This document shows positions 26,201 to 37,642 of a stretch of 64,000 nt of DNA, piece by piece. The notes under the pieces are model-generated. The model ran no database searches. It was not told the origin of the DNA and was given only the letters and a program-made list of their open reading frames with translations. The DNA comes from Stichopus chloronotus (lineage: Eukaryota > Echinodermata > Holothuroidea > Aspidochirotida > Stichopodidae), in contig CM037832.1 of NCBI GenBank assembly GCA_021234535.1, positions 7,537,135 to 7,601,134 of the forward strand, written 5' to 3'. Position 1 is the stretch's first letter. Every line of letters begins with the position of its first letter. Made by a program: the position numbers and the translations under genes.

Positions 26201-29200
26201 TTTACCTCAAAATTCTTCGTAAACGACCAGAATGTTCTTGGGTCTCCATCGTATGGTGGAATTTCTGCCTTAGGTAATTCCGATGCTAATTTGAAATTTA
26301 ATTTCCTCCTTTAACTTTTTCAATGCTTCCTCCCTCTCCTCAGTATAATGCTTTTGGCATTCCAACATCCAGCTTTCTGCTTGCTCAAATGCTTCATCAG
26401 ACAACAGCCCAGCCAGATCAGCATGAACCTCTTCCATTGCCTCAAATTGGCGCTCTGCCTTTTGCAAATTTTCCTTTATCCACTCTGCAATAATTTCTTC
26501 CTTGTTACAAGTAGCTTTTAACACACTCAACGTCCTCGTAAGTTGACCCTAAGTTATGATTCCTCCTCAATATTTTTGCTTCCTCCATCTTTTCCGACAT
26601 TGTGAAATATGATTGAAAGCACTCCAATTTGATTGTTAAGAAACCTTGTTCTGCTACTAGCTGTTCCTCTGGATATTAATATTATCCAAATAAATGACAG
26701 AACAGATGGTTTTTTATTTTCTTCATTTTTTTCATAAACCCATTAACATTCCATTGCATGCTTGTCTATCTGACCCCATGACCTCCCATACCAAGACTAT
26801 CTCTCTGGACAACTTATTGGAGTCCCTCACACTAGAAGTTACTCACTAAGTTACAAATGCAGTACTGTAGCCTTAAATCCCATTGAGTTAACTGTGTGTG
26901 ACATGGAATCAACAACTGCCAACAGTAATTTTGCACTATTTACCCCATATGCATTTGTACGGTAGTTTATAATGACCACAATAATGGTGTTTAGGCTATT
27001 ATTATTGTTTTATAATGAAAAATTATCCCTTCCTCTCTATTGATAAGCATTAAATTTCACAGGGTCATGAACCTGTTAATAACAGACAACCTTATCAAGT
27101 TTAAAACAAATCTGACCCACGGATAAGGAACTATGGCAGTTTTAACATTTTCTATGTTTTACCCCATAACCTCATTAATATGCAAGATTTGGACACCAAA
27201 AACAATAGGGATCATCTACTCAATATGGGCAACCTACATGCCAAAACTGAAATTACTGAAGAGTTACCCTTCTTGAGATAGAGTGTTTACAAGCAACCGT
27301 CACACACACACGCACACACACACACACACATACATACACACACACGACATCAGGACTGCATAGATTCCCCTGCCTACGGCAAGGAATCAAAAATGATTTT
27401 TCAGAGTTTGCCCACCTCTGTGGCACGACTTGACAAAGGTACTTTTACTCTCAAAGTGAATGAGTACATTCATTCATATTTAAAAGGAATGACTGGCAAA
27501 CATCAACAAAAATACATGTAGCTGAACCAAACATTAAACCTTTAAAGGCGAATAAAAGTCAGAACGTTTGACAATAAAACATCACTCTTAAATGGAAGCC
27601 TAACATTTGGTGATCACCATCACAAACTTTTATTTGCATATGCTGTTCACTTTTCAAGACATTGCAGTTTGAAAGTACACAAACAATTAATTACAATGCT
27701 GCCATTCTGAGATTACCATAATATAACCTGACCAATTGTTACTGGAAATTTTTGAATTCCTTTACAGTTATTGACAAATAGTTCTAACAGGTTTGTGTCT
27801 ATTCAAATCAAAATATAGATAATTTGATCATAGTATAACACACCTCAGTAATTCAACAAAAAGTTGTGTACAAGTGTGTATGCATTCATGGAAATTACAG
27901 GTAAGGAAAGCAAAGATACACATTAAATTTCTGTTAACAGGGATAATGTGACATCATAGTTAAACTTACTCAAGTCTGTACACATTCAACTGAAACAAAC
28001 ATGGCAGTACCCTGCTCTGAATTTCAATGGTACGTAACTTGAGAAGGATAGACTGTACTTTAAAGAAACTTTGAGAAGTGTTTGTCAAACACTTGTGCTT
28101 CATATTTTACAAAGACATTTCCAGGGTTTCATTCTCCGTACAGGTTTTAAAATGGACAGATATGTTTGATTCAAACACGAGGCAGTTGCATTGTATTGCT
28201 TCAGTACAGCAGATTGCATAAAAATGGAAAAATGTAAATGATTATACACTCTCGTTGTACTCACCAGTTTGGCCAGAAACCTTAATTGGTTTATTATTGC
28301 AAAAGGCACCTTGTCCTTTAATCGCCTGGAACATTTCGTCATAGATTGGATTATAGACAACGCCACCAACGATTTCCTTCTTTATGGAGAGACCTATACA
28401 AATACCTACAAATGGAAAACTGTACAAAGAAGGAGGAAAGAAATGAAAGATGGACCACTTGTATATTTCAATGATAACATTCTCAAACAGAAAGTCAACA
28501 AGGATTTGTGATTCCTTGCTACATGGTTATATTATAACAAACATGAATTATCCACATGACAAGTAAAAAATCAACTGCAGTTATTTTTCTTGACACACCA
28601 CAAGCCTTTAACCCAAAATGACCTTTAATTTGGTGACCTGAAATGACCATGACATTTGACGTCCACCAAAAGTAATAGGGATCACCTACCCAGTATGGCT
28701 AACCCATACATCAAGTATGACATCAGTCAACATTACCCTTCTGGAGTTAATGTGTTAGTAAGGTTTGACCTTGGGTGACCTCAAATAACCTTTGACCTCC
28801 ACCAAAACCAAAAGGAGTCTTCTACTTAGTATATACAATCTACACATCAAGTAAGACATCAGTCAAGGTTGGACTCCTGGAGATATTGTGTTTCCACATT
28901 TTTACAGTTTGACCTCTGGTGACCTCAAATGACCTTTGCCCCTCACCAAAGATGATAGGGATCATCTAATCAGTATGACCAGGCAACACACTAGGTATGA
29001 CATCAGTCACAGTTACCCTCTTGGAAATATTGTGTTTACAAGGTTTTCACAGTTTGACCTTTGGTGACCTCAATGACCTTTGATTTCCACCAAAATCAAA
29101 AAGACAACCTTAAATTTTAAATAGCAGCAGCCTATTGCCAACTTTTTTTTTCTAGGTCTGGATATTTTAAGACCATGTTACATGCAGCTAGAAAAGAGCT

Positions 29201-32200
29201 GGCTTCATTCAGAAGTGAAAACTGGAACGACAATTGGAACTGAGTTTATATCTATAACCATTTTTAAGGTATGGCTTCTCAAATCTTCATGAAAATGTGT
29301 AGAGTTGCAAAGTGTCGGTATATCTTTCGCTAGGCCTATAAAAATTTCTCTCAAAGGAGAAGGAAACCCTGGGAATATATTTCTCAAAATGAAGCAGAAA
29401 TGTTTGACAAACATCTTAGCAAAGTTTCATTCAGAGATACTGTTTCCTATACAGATTACACACTTTTGAAATTCAGAGAAGGGTGCTGCCATTTTTGCCT
29501 AAATTGAATGTAAAACAACTTCAGTTAGTCGAATAATGATGTCACATGACTACTGATAGCAAACATTCTAATGTATTTCTTTGTTTCTTTACCTATAATT
29601 CCTATAAATTTGCACACAATGTACACATTTTGTGTTGAATTACTGAGGTGTATTATGTAATAATCAAATCATTAATACTATGATTTTTATCTACGCATGA
29701 CTGTTAAAATACATTGACAATAAAATATAAAGAAAAGCAAAAACCTTTTCAATCACATGTGGTCCAGTCATCACGATCCCAAAATGGCAGTTTCCTGATT
29801 AATTTTTTATGAACATTCAAATTGCAATATCTTGGAAAGTGAACAACGTATTTAAATGAAACTTGGTAATGTCGTTCACCATATGTTAATCTCTCATTTA
29901 CTGTTGTCAAAAGTCCTGACTAGCCTTCTCCGTTAATTACTTGCCATCTAGCTCTTACACTGGTGAGTGATTTCAATATTTCTAAAGAGGACAATATCTG
30001 CTTCCAAGCTAATACCCAGTGGAATATAAATATTCTTTATCGTGCTTGAAACAATTGGTAAACAAAGGATAACGTAAGACATACCATGTCAGTCTCACAA
30101 AATTGCATATCTGACCACTGTTTATTCATGATGCAATTGTTGAGCAGAAACTTGTTTAAACTTGTTTGTAAAATGGTGAGTATTTAATGGATTTAAATAG
30201 AAGCGTGGCTACTTTCAACATTTCTAATGATTAATTTGGTTAATACTCCAGAATGCCTTTTTCATGTGCTTTTCGAATGTCCTTTAAACAAGGGGACAGT
30301 TGCCATTTCGGGGGGAGGGCAATTTCCACTTGGGGACAGACCACCCTAAGTCCCCTCCATGGAAGACATATGAGAAGACAGTATAGTGAAGCAATACTCT
30401 ACTACTTAAAGGAAAATGGGGTGTTTAGAATACACCACCATGACATACATAGGAAAATAGCGATAATCATTGTTAAACCATTCAGTCTCATCAATAAACA
30501 TCTACCAACGTTTCATCTCCTCACAACAATACGCATGTGATGAGTAATGGAGGATGCATCATTTGAATTTTGAAAAGTTTGGGTGAACAAATTAGTGTTG
30601 AGCAACAAATAACTGAATTTCTATCTGTGAGGAGCTTATTTCTTGAAGAGAAGGATACTGTCCTTCCCTATTTTGAATAGTCTGTCATTCTACGTCCACA
30701 CACATTGGTCTTAAAAATATGGATGTTTTCTCTAAAAAGAAATGCCCTATTTTCCTTTAACTTCAGTTTGGCATTATTTAAATCACTTTACCTATGGACA
30801 AAATTCATAGTGCCATCAACTGGATCTATGATCCATGTCGGATCATCCGTCCACAAGCACGGCTCGCCGCTCGACGTAGATTCTTCCCCGATGAATCTGC
30901 AGTAGGCAAGAACGAGGTATTTATCAAAACTCAGACATGGATGTAAAATTTACATTACAAAGACACATTTACTGTGACACTGGTGAGGGAAGATTACAAG
31001 TCTTCTTCAGAACAACCAAGTCTTGGCATTTTCAATGAAGATGAAACAAATCCCCTTTTAAGTTATGCAGTAAGAATATTCACATACATCATGAATGCAT
31101 TCATCAACAGATCTTACAAAGCAGTGCAAAGACCCTCACGCTGATTTAAAGGTATCTTTACCTCATTTGTCACAGGAAAGAATGACTTCAAATTTGTCAT
31201 TAAAATAGCCACCATTGTTAATAGTATGAATTGTAACATAGGACTTTATAGACTTAAATATTACACAGAGGACCTTTAACATAATCCTGTTGCAGTTATC
31301 ATATATTCTCTTTGGAACCAATATACCTTGTAAATACATCCCGAATCTAATTTTGAGTTAGTCAAGTGAAGCAGCAAAGACTCAAGCACAAACCACTTTC
31401 CTGAACAGGGTCAGTAAATTCTGCACTTGAGTACTAACTGTGATTCACAGCACATCAATCACATTCAGTTTTGAATTCAGTTTGTTACAATTCCTAACTT
31501 GTGAGTCGGATATTTCTCCCTTAAATTTCTGATCAGCAGTTCTTCAACTTTTGTGTCTGTTTCCGTCACCAGATCCACAGCGCAGCTTTTGGTGTCGACG
31601 TCTTTGTCCTTTTTACTGTACGCATCTCTGACGAGCTGCAATTAATGAAAGAATTGCAAGTCTAGGGAAGAATACTTTTGATCATACACATATTGTGAAG
31701 AATTCATGTTAATGTTCAATGCCTAGCATAGTTACCATATTTCCTCCCTTTGCTGGCTTTTTCCACTTTGAATTATCAGAGTAAATGAAACGTCAAACCT
31801 ACCTCACTTGGCACATGTTCAAGTAATGTTCACTTCATGAAATTTCAAGTGTTGAAGTTTGACAGACCTACCATACCATAGTGTAATTTTTATCAACAAA
31901 TAACCATACTTCCCATGTATGTATTATATACGTATGTAATGTTTTGCAGTACACTGCACATTTAGTATTTCTGTATTTTACCCCCCCCCCCCACTACATC
32001 GTGGTTTCTGTGGCACTCCCCTTGAGTCATTAATGATCAAAACCAAAAAGTTAATCACTTCTTCTCGTGGTTTGATAATGGAAAGGTTGATGATTTACTA
32101 GGAATATATAAAGCTCAGCAACGTAAATTAATGATATCAATGAGGATTTCATAACATAAACTATATTTTAGAGAAAAAAAGCATACCGATCTCACCACAG

Positions 32201-35200
32201 CCACCCATATATTTGTTATGGAACCCATCAACATTCATGAATTATTACCAGTGCTTAATTTCGACTTGTAGGAGATGTGGTTGTTCAAAAGGGAAATCTG
32301 AAGTGTAAGTTGAAAGGCAGTTAATCAACATTTTAATAAATTTAATGAACATCTCAAGGTTCTCCACAGCATTTCTTAGGGAGCCAGCCCATCCCTGGTG
32401 CAACCTCTGCCTCCCTCAACCTGGAAACAGGGACAGCTCCTGCTAAGAAAAAAAACCGTCACCATAAAAGCTCCACTTGGTGAAAAATGGCACCATTTTG
32501 GATCTCAATCATCGAAATATTCTTGAGGTGAGGTTTAACCGCCTCCCCTCAAACCCCTCCCCTCAAACCCCTCCCAGAACATTGTTTTGCAACTGTATGT
32601 GCTTCAAGAGTGGCCACATCCTCTCTTTAAAAATCTGTGGAGAACACTGCATTGATACAGTAAATGGGTTGCAATCTAACCTTAATATTGCAGACGAGAA
32701 AATATTACGAAAATAAACATTACGAAAATAAACATTTATTACCATGGTGAATCCTCAGCAGCAAATTTGCTGAGAGTGATGACTGATCTTCACTAAAACT
32801 TTACAGCAATACAGTGGTGACCATTCCTATTTTTTGTGTGTGTGTGTGTGTGTGTATATTACAGTAAAGACGTAAGGTTGGGGATTTGGAGGGCAGGGTA
32901 AAACTTACGAGTGACAGCGAGGTCATACTGTATTACAATAGTATAAGTCTTAGCAGAGAGGGATCTAACTGTTGAAGATTCGCTGCTGTGCTGACTAAAT
33001 TGAGTTTCAAATCTATTAAGTCAAGTTACAGAGACCACACATTCAAGAAGTGTATTGCAGGATTTCCAGCATCCCATAGAAAAAGAGTTTTGCTAGCATT
33101 CAAGTCTAGATTGTTTTGGTTTAATTTTCTAAGAGTGACCCTTTGCAAGAGGATCACTGCAATATTATCCTCACTACAAGTGTGTTGCTCTTCCAGCTTT
33201 GTCAAGATTCCTGACTGAGATGTGTCATCACAGGAAAATGTTCTAAGAAATGGAATCACTTTAGCCATGGATGTAGCTTTGGACATCCTTGATCAAGGCG
33301 ATATCTTTTTCAAGGAACGGCTTCCAAACTGTCACAAGGTAGTCAATAATTGGTCAAACAAGTGAATTGCAAAGACTTAGAATAATCTTCAAGTTTCTAT
33401 CCTGAAAGTTACAATTACTTTGTGTGCTTTTTGATAACCTATGCACAGTGCAGACTTAACTTCAGTGAATTAGAAACTTTAAAAAAGATCTTTTCCAACA
33501 GTCTTTTTCCTAAGGGGTTTACCATTCATAAGGTGGTTGCTGTTAGGATTACTGCAGCCAAAGTAAAATACTGAGCAATCATCATTGATCATTAAAATGC
33601 ATTTTCCACGTGTTTGGAACATGTACCTTTTGTAAAGGTGACTCAACACTAATTGTGTCATCAGCAAATTTACTTGTTCAGGAAGTTTGAGAGGCACATC
33701 GTGTTGTTTCATGAAATTCACTGAATTTTATTGAACCTGTCAAGTTTCCTTCACATACTGATGACTAATGATCAACTAACAGATGTGCCACATACAAAGG
33801 AACATTAATAATGAGTAACAGTTAACTTTGGGTTTTGAAAATTTGCAACCAGACACTTTTCACATTAGTACTTAGATGTACACAGCCAATACAAGGAAGA
33901 GTAAAAAAGTTAAAAAAAAACAGAAAGCCAAAAGGCTTTGTGATTCCTTGTGACATGTTTATATTATAACAAACATGAATTATCCACATGGCAAGTGTGA
34001 GATCAACTACAGTCATTGTTCTTGAAACACCACATTAATCAGCCTTCAATGCAAAATGACCTTTTTTTAGTGACCTCAAATGACATGTGACATCCACCAA
34101 AGGCAATAGAGATCACCTACCCAGTACGGCCAACCCACATATCAAGTATGATATCAGTCAACATCACCCTTCTGTAGGTAATGTGTTTGCAAGGTTTCCA
34201 CAATTTAACCTCAGGTGACCTCAAACAACCTTTGAACTCCACCAAAAACGAAAGGAGTCTTCTACTCAGTACATACAATCCACACATCAAGTATGACATC
34301 AGTCATTGTTAGACTCCTGGAGATATAATGTTTACTCCTTTTTACAGTTTGACCTATGGTGACCTCAAATGACCTTTGCCCCTGACCAAAAATAATAAGG
34401 ATCAGCTATTCAGTATGACCAAGCAACACACCAAGTGTGACATCAGTCACAGTTACCCTGCTGACACTGTGTTTACAAGGTTTTCAGTTTGACCTCTGGT
34501 GACCTCAAATGACCTTTGACCTCCATCAAAATCAAAAAGAGTATTCTACTTACTACAAACCAAGTATGACATCAGTCACAGTTACCCTTCATGAGATATC
34601 GTGTTTATAAGGTTTATATAGTTTGGCAACTGGTGACCTCACATGACCTTTGACCTCTACCAAAAACAATTGGGATCATCTACTCAATATGACCCACCCA
34701 AACATCATTTACAACATCAGTCACAGTTACCCTTCTGGAGATAATTCGTTTACAAGGGTTTTAACACTTTGACCTCTGGTGGCCTCAGATGACCTTTGAC
34801 ATCCACCCAAAACAATGGGGATCATTTACTAAATATGATCAACCACACATTAAGTATGACATAAGTCACAACAACCCTTCTTGAGATATTGTGTTTACAA
34901 GGTTTTTACAGTTTGACCTATGGTGACCTCCAATGACCTTTGACCTCCACCAAAAACAATAGGGATCATCTACTCAATATGATCAACCCACACATCAAGT
35001 ATGATATCAGTCACAGTTACCGTTTTTGAGATATCGTGTTTACAAGGTTTCCACATTTTGACCTCTGGTGACCTCAAATGACCTTTGACCTCCACCAAAA
35101 ACAATGGGGATCATCTACTATGACAAACCACACACCAAGTATGAGATCAGTCATGGTTACCCTTCTTGAGATATCATGTTTACAAGCCAGGCATCACAAA

Positions 35201-37642
35201 CACATGCACATACACACACACGACATCACCATTGCATAGATTCCTTGCATGCCTTCGGCAAGGAATCAAGAATGACAGTTTTCATAAGTATTGGTTGTGA
35301 AACTTGACTAATTATGCTACTGTAATTAAGGGCAGTTTTATGTGTTTGTACTCTTCAAAGTCCTCACAAACAAACCCACTGATATCGACTCAATGAGCTC
35401 CTTTAAACCAATGTCAAGGTCATCCATATAGATGATAAAACAAAGAGGACCAAGTACGGAACCTTGCACTACAGAATTTCTTACAGGTAAAGTAACCTTA
35501 TAATGCACCTTTCAGTTGGATTTAACAGATGTTAGGTTAGATGATAGGTCCCTGGTCTGTGGGAAGGAATACTACATCTTTTATGTGGAACCTAACTTGC
35601 CTCACATCTAACCTACTGTCATGCAAAGTAAAGACTGAAAAATATTGAAGTCTAGACCTACATTTGCTGTGCACAGGGGATAAATCCCCACGCACAGCAA
35701 ACTTTCCAATCTGGGTTACTGTGTGTGAACCTACAATGATATAACTTTGACTAGGAATCCACTGAAAAAAATGAGTACGAATTTAGAATCAGTGCCCGGA
35801 AGTGACGTCAACAATTCATCAGACAACTAAAAGAGGTGGTGTTGCATCTATGTCTTATCTTTTCTTATTTTTTGTTTTAAGAGTTTTTTTCCTCTCCTCA
35901 GTATTTCAAAGTTGTAAACTTTTTTGTAAAATGAACAACAGTTAAACCTGTGGAAAAAGTGTTAGAAGTTTATTACTGGAAGACAAAGAGGTCAGAGGAG
36001 GATTCAAAATTGATTCTAAATCACTGATTCTAAATTACGGAGCCAAAAAATGAATTCCTAGTCAGCATGCCACCTCCACTATGTCTGTAAGAATCCAGTG
36101 ACAAATGGACTACCAATGAATGTCAACATCAAAATGTCAAGCAATGGTGACATCAGCTTTTCATGAAGTCATTCTTAAAAAATATACCAGGTCCACTGGG
36201 CTTAGAATTTTTGGTACTACTTTAAAATCAGAGACCGGAAGTGACATATTTTCATAAAATCCTTGTTTTTGCCTAATTTCACCATAAACTTAACCCTAAC
36301 TCTCAATTCTAACCATGATTGATGATTATTTAGGTCACAACTAGGCCTAAATAGCTTTTTACAACTTGGTTTATTCTCATCAAATACTTAATCCTATCTT
36401 AATCCTAAACATCATCAATAACTTTGACTGGTGGTCACTGATTCTGAATTAGAGTCAAATTGTTTGAAGTACGAGCAGTTCCACTTGAAGAAAACGTGAT
36501 CCAAGTTCATTGGACTTAACCTGTTTTTTCAAAGCAATAAGGAAGATATTTGTATATTTCCTGTCCAGTACATGTTTCTTTGAAAGATAAGCCACGACTG
36601 CACCATTTCAATCATCACATTCACAGACAACACAGCGCAGTTCTCAAGACAAAAGCAATTAGGGTGAGACCTAAAAAGTAAAAGGTTATATCAATGAGGG
36701 ATCAGTATCCAGGATTTGATAAAGTGTCTTCAATATGGCTGGGTATTTTACAATTACTCCCTTTGAATTATGAATAGCTAGATCTATAACAGCGCTAGGC
36801 CATTATCTCACAAATAATTAGGCCCCACTATGATGACATCCATGCATGCGAGCACTGTGTCAAAGGAAGCACGAAATTTGGTTGTATGAATTACAGTGTC
36901 AGCTTTGGTTAGTGAGCACCATTATGTGAATCTGCTTCAAATATGAAGACAAATAACTACCTGTGCGGCTTAAAATAAATAAACCAAATTTCATATTTTG
37001 AAGAATCAATATTCCTGGATGAATTTTTTTGGTACTCATTTAGAATCAGTGACCAGAAGTGACGTATTCTTCTTAAAAATCTTTGTCTTTGCCTAACTTC
37101 ATCGAAAACTTAATCCTAACTCTCAATTTTAACCATGATTGGTGGTTATTTAGGTTAAAGCTAGGCCTAAATAGCTTTTTACACCTTCAACTTGGTTTAT
37201 TCTCATCAAATACTTAATCCTAACCATCATCAATAAACTTGACTGGTGGTCACTAATTCTAAATTAGAGCCAAGATTCTTTTACAAAGGATATTTCATGC
37301 TAGCACGCATCTATGCATCATAGGGCTTAGTTATTCCTCCATTATCTTGGCCCCAAGGTTAGGCAAACTCAGAATTGTTACCCACACTCTCGCGTAACTA
37401 CTGCCAATGGCATTGCCACATACAGGCTAAGTCAGTATCCTCAATTAGCCCACTGACCTTTACACGTTACAATAGTGCTCCTGACAGATCAGTGTAGTCG
37501 AGAATTCATTGAATCGCAAAACTGGTAAGACAAAAATACGTCTTAATTTTGTGACAAGAGCTCCAACACTCACAATTCCAGCTTCCCGAGCTAGTTCTTC
37601 GGCAGTTTTCATAAATTCGGCAATCTCGTTTTCTGAACCCAT
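23232..37642 (-). CDS. IMPA1: Inositol monophosphatase
   Basis: Seven coding exons give 276 aa (human IMPA1 is 277): 37574-37642, 31499-31635, 30792-30896, 28265-28419, 24991-25096, 24420-24571, 23232-23338. All introns are GT-AG and phases agree only when the 24991-25096 exon ('LSLLITEVG') is included. The enzyme releases inositol from inositol monophosphates using Mg2+ and is the lithium-sensitive step of inositol recycling. Signature residues are present: 'FIGEES' (E73/E74), 'WIIDPVDGT' (D93, D96) and '[19 protein letters not shown]' (D222). The C-terminus '[14 protein letters not shown]' is typical. The start ATG is the first in frame with the N-terminal helix. The gene is intact and spans 14.4 kb because of repeat-filled introns; introns 1, 3 and 4 carry TGACCT minisatellite elements. 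Whether it is the orthologue of IMPA1 or the ancestor of IMPA1 and IMPA2 cannot be decided here. Confidence 0.96.
25352..25404 (-). other. Possible cryptic or poison exon in IMPA intron 4
   Basis: On the minus strand a pyrimidine-rich acceptor ending 'ctctccgacag' and a perfect donor 'gtaagt' bracket 53 bp. Read in phase 0 it has no stop ('[17 protein letters not shown]'). Joined after IMPA exon 4 (phase 1) it gives an immediate stop, so it is not part of the main coding transcript. It could be a chance pair of splice sites, a poison exon or a relic of a transposon. Confidence 0.25.
25839..26088 (+). mobile_element. TGACCT minisatellite element, head fragment (IMPA intron 4)
   Basis: It contains the conserved head ('agccaaaaggctttgtgat', 'tccttgctacatggttatat') and the first repeat unit, then breaks off abruptly near 26,088, where a BEL/Pao fragment begins. 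The tail of such an element resumes at 27,165-27,390. The simplest reading is one element split by an insertion or rearrangement. Confidence 0.85.
26090..26600 (-). pseudogene. BEL/Pao retrotransposon gag-region fragment (DUF1759)
   Basis: Minus-strand reading gives a lysine- and glutamate-rich helical stretch (26,290-26,530) and, after a change of frame near 26,285, '[19 protein letters not shown]' and '[14 protein letters not shown]'. This is the hallmark of the DUF1759 region at the start of BEL/Pao polyproteins. The reading ends at a stop near 26,093. Protease, reverse transcriptase and LTRs are absent, so this is a short dead fragment inside IMPA intron 4. Confidence 0.85.
27165..27390 (+). 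mobile_element. TGACCT minisatellite element, tail fragment (IMPA intron 4)
   Basis: It holds one unit ('caccaaaaacaatagggatc', 'ttgagatagagtgtttacaa'), a (CA)n tract at 27,300-27,347 and the conserved tail 'catagattcc..ctgcctacggcaaggaatca'. The closing CAAGGAATCA is the inverse of the head's TGATTCCTTG. Confidence 0.85.
28505..29120 (+). mobile_element. TGACCT minisatellite element, head plus about four units (IMPA intron 3)
   Basis: The head 'tgattccttgctacatggtt' is followed by repeat units rich in TGACCT half-sites (for example around 28,620-28,660, 28,768-28,800, 28,910-28,940 and 29,055-29,080). The copy stops after 'caccaaaatcaaaaagacaa' without a tail. It begins about 85 bp upstream, on the plus strand, of IMPA coding exon 4. 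Confidence 0.9.
30505..30778 (+). repeat. Dispersed repeat, copy 2 (partner at 18,630-18,875)
   Basis: See copy 1 for the shared blocks. This copy lies next to IMPA coding exon 3 (30,792-30,896), almost touching its splice donor side. Confidence 0.75.
32836..32858. repeat. (TG)n microsatellite
   Basis: A short run of TG dinucleotides in IMPA intron 1. Confidence 0.9.
33925..35270 (+). mobile_element. TGACCT minisatellite element, full-length copy (IMPA intron 1)
   Basis: The copy has a head (hairpin 'agccaaaaggct', then TGATTCCTTG) and about eight tandem units of 135-155 bp. Their TGACCT clusters start near 34,080, 34,228, 34,370, 34,510, 34,644, 34,790, 34,944 and 35,079. A short CA-rich stretch and a tail follow, forming the hairpin 'gattccttgc..gcaaggaatc' and ending CAAGGAATCA. 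Within a unit four TGACCT sites are spaced by 4, 4 and 1 nt; the last pair is a perfect DR1 (AGGTCAAAGGTCA on the other strand) at 34,510, 34,644, 34,944 and 35,079. Units also share 'caagtatgacatcagtcaca', 'gttacccttctggagatat' and 'gtgtttacaaggttt'. There is no coding capacity. Confidence 0.92.
35777..36046. mobile_element. MITE with TTTAGAATCAGTG ends, member 1
   Basis: The left end 'atttagaatcagtgcccgg' and the inverse of the right end 'aatttagaatcagtgattta' match over about 15 bp. The interior differs from members 2 and 3, so it is a related element sharing only the termini. Its edges are approximate. Confidence 0.6.
36212..36460. mobile_element. MITE with TTTAGAATCAGTG ends, member 2
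   Basis: About 250 bp. It shares its whole interior with member 3 ('cttaaccctaactctcaat', 'aggcctaaatagcttttta', 'ttggtttattctcatcaaat'). The terminal inverted repeats are about 24 bp and imperfect: 'ttaaaatcagagaccggaag' against the inverse of 'gactggtggtcactgattct'. Confidence 0.75.
37029..37272. mobile_element. MITE with TTTAGAATCAGTG ends, member 3
   Basis: A close relative of member 2 in the same orientation, 0.8 kb downstream. It keeps cleaner ends ('tttagaatcagtgaccag' against the inverse of 'ggtggtcactaattctaaa'). It lies 0.3 kb from IMPA coding exon 1. Confidence 0.75.

Noticed and set aside
27300..27350. (CA)n tract considered as an independent microsatellite
   Set aside because: The same CA-rich stretch precedes the tail in the copies at 35,210 and 54,855, so it is part of the element.
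33925..35270. Regularly spaced repeats that could suggest a CRISPR array
   Set aside because: Units are 135-155 bp, diverged and contiguous, with no unique spacers or cas genes, and the host DNA is eukaryotic with introns.
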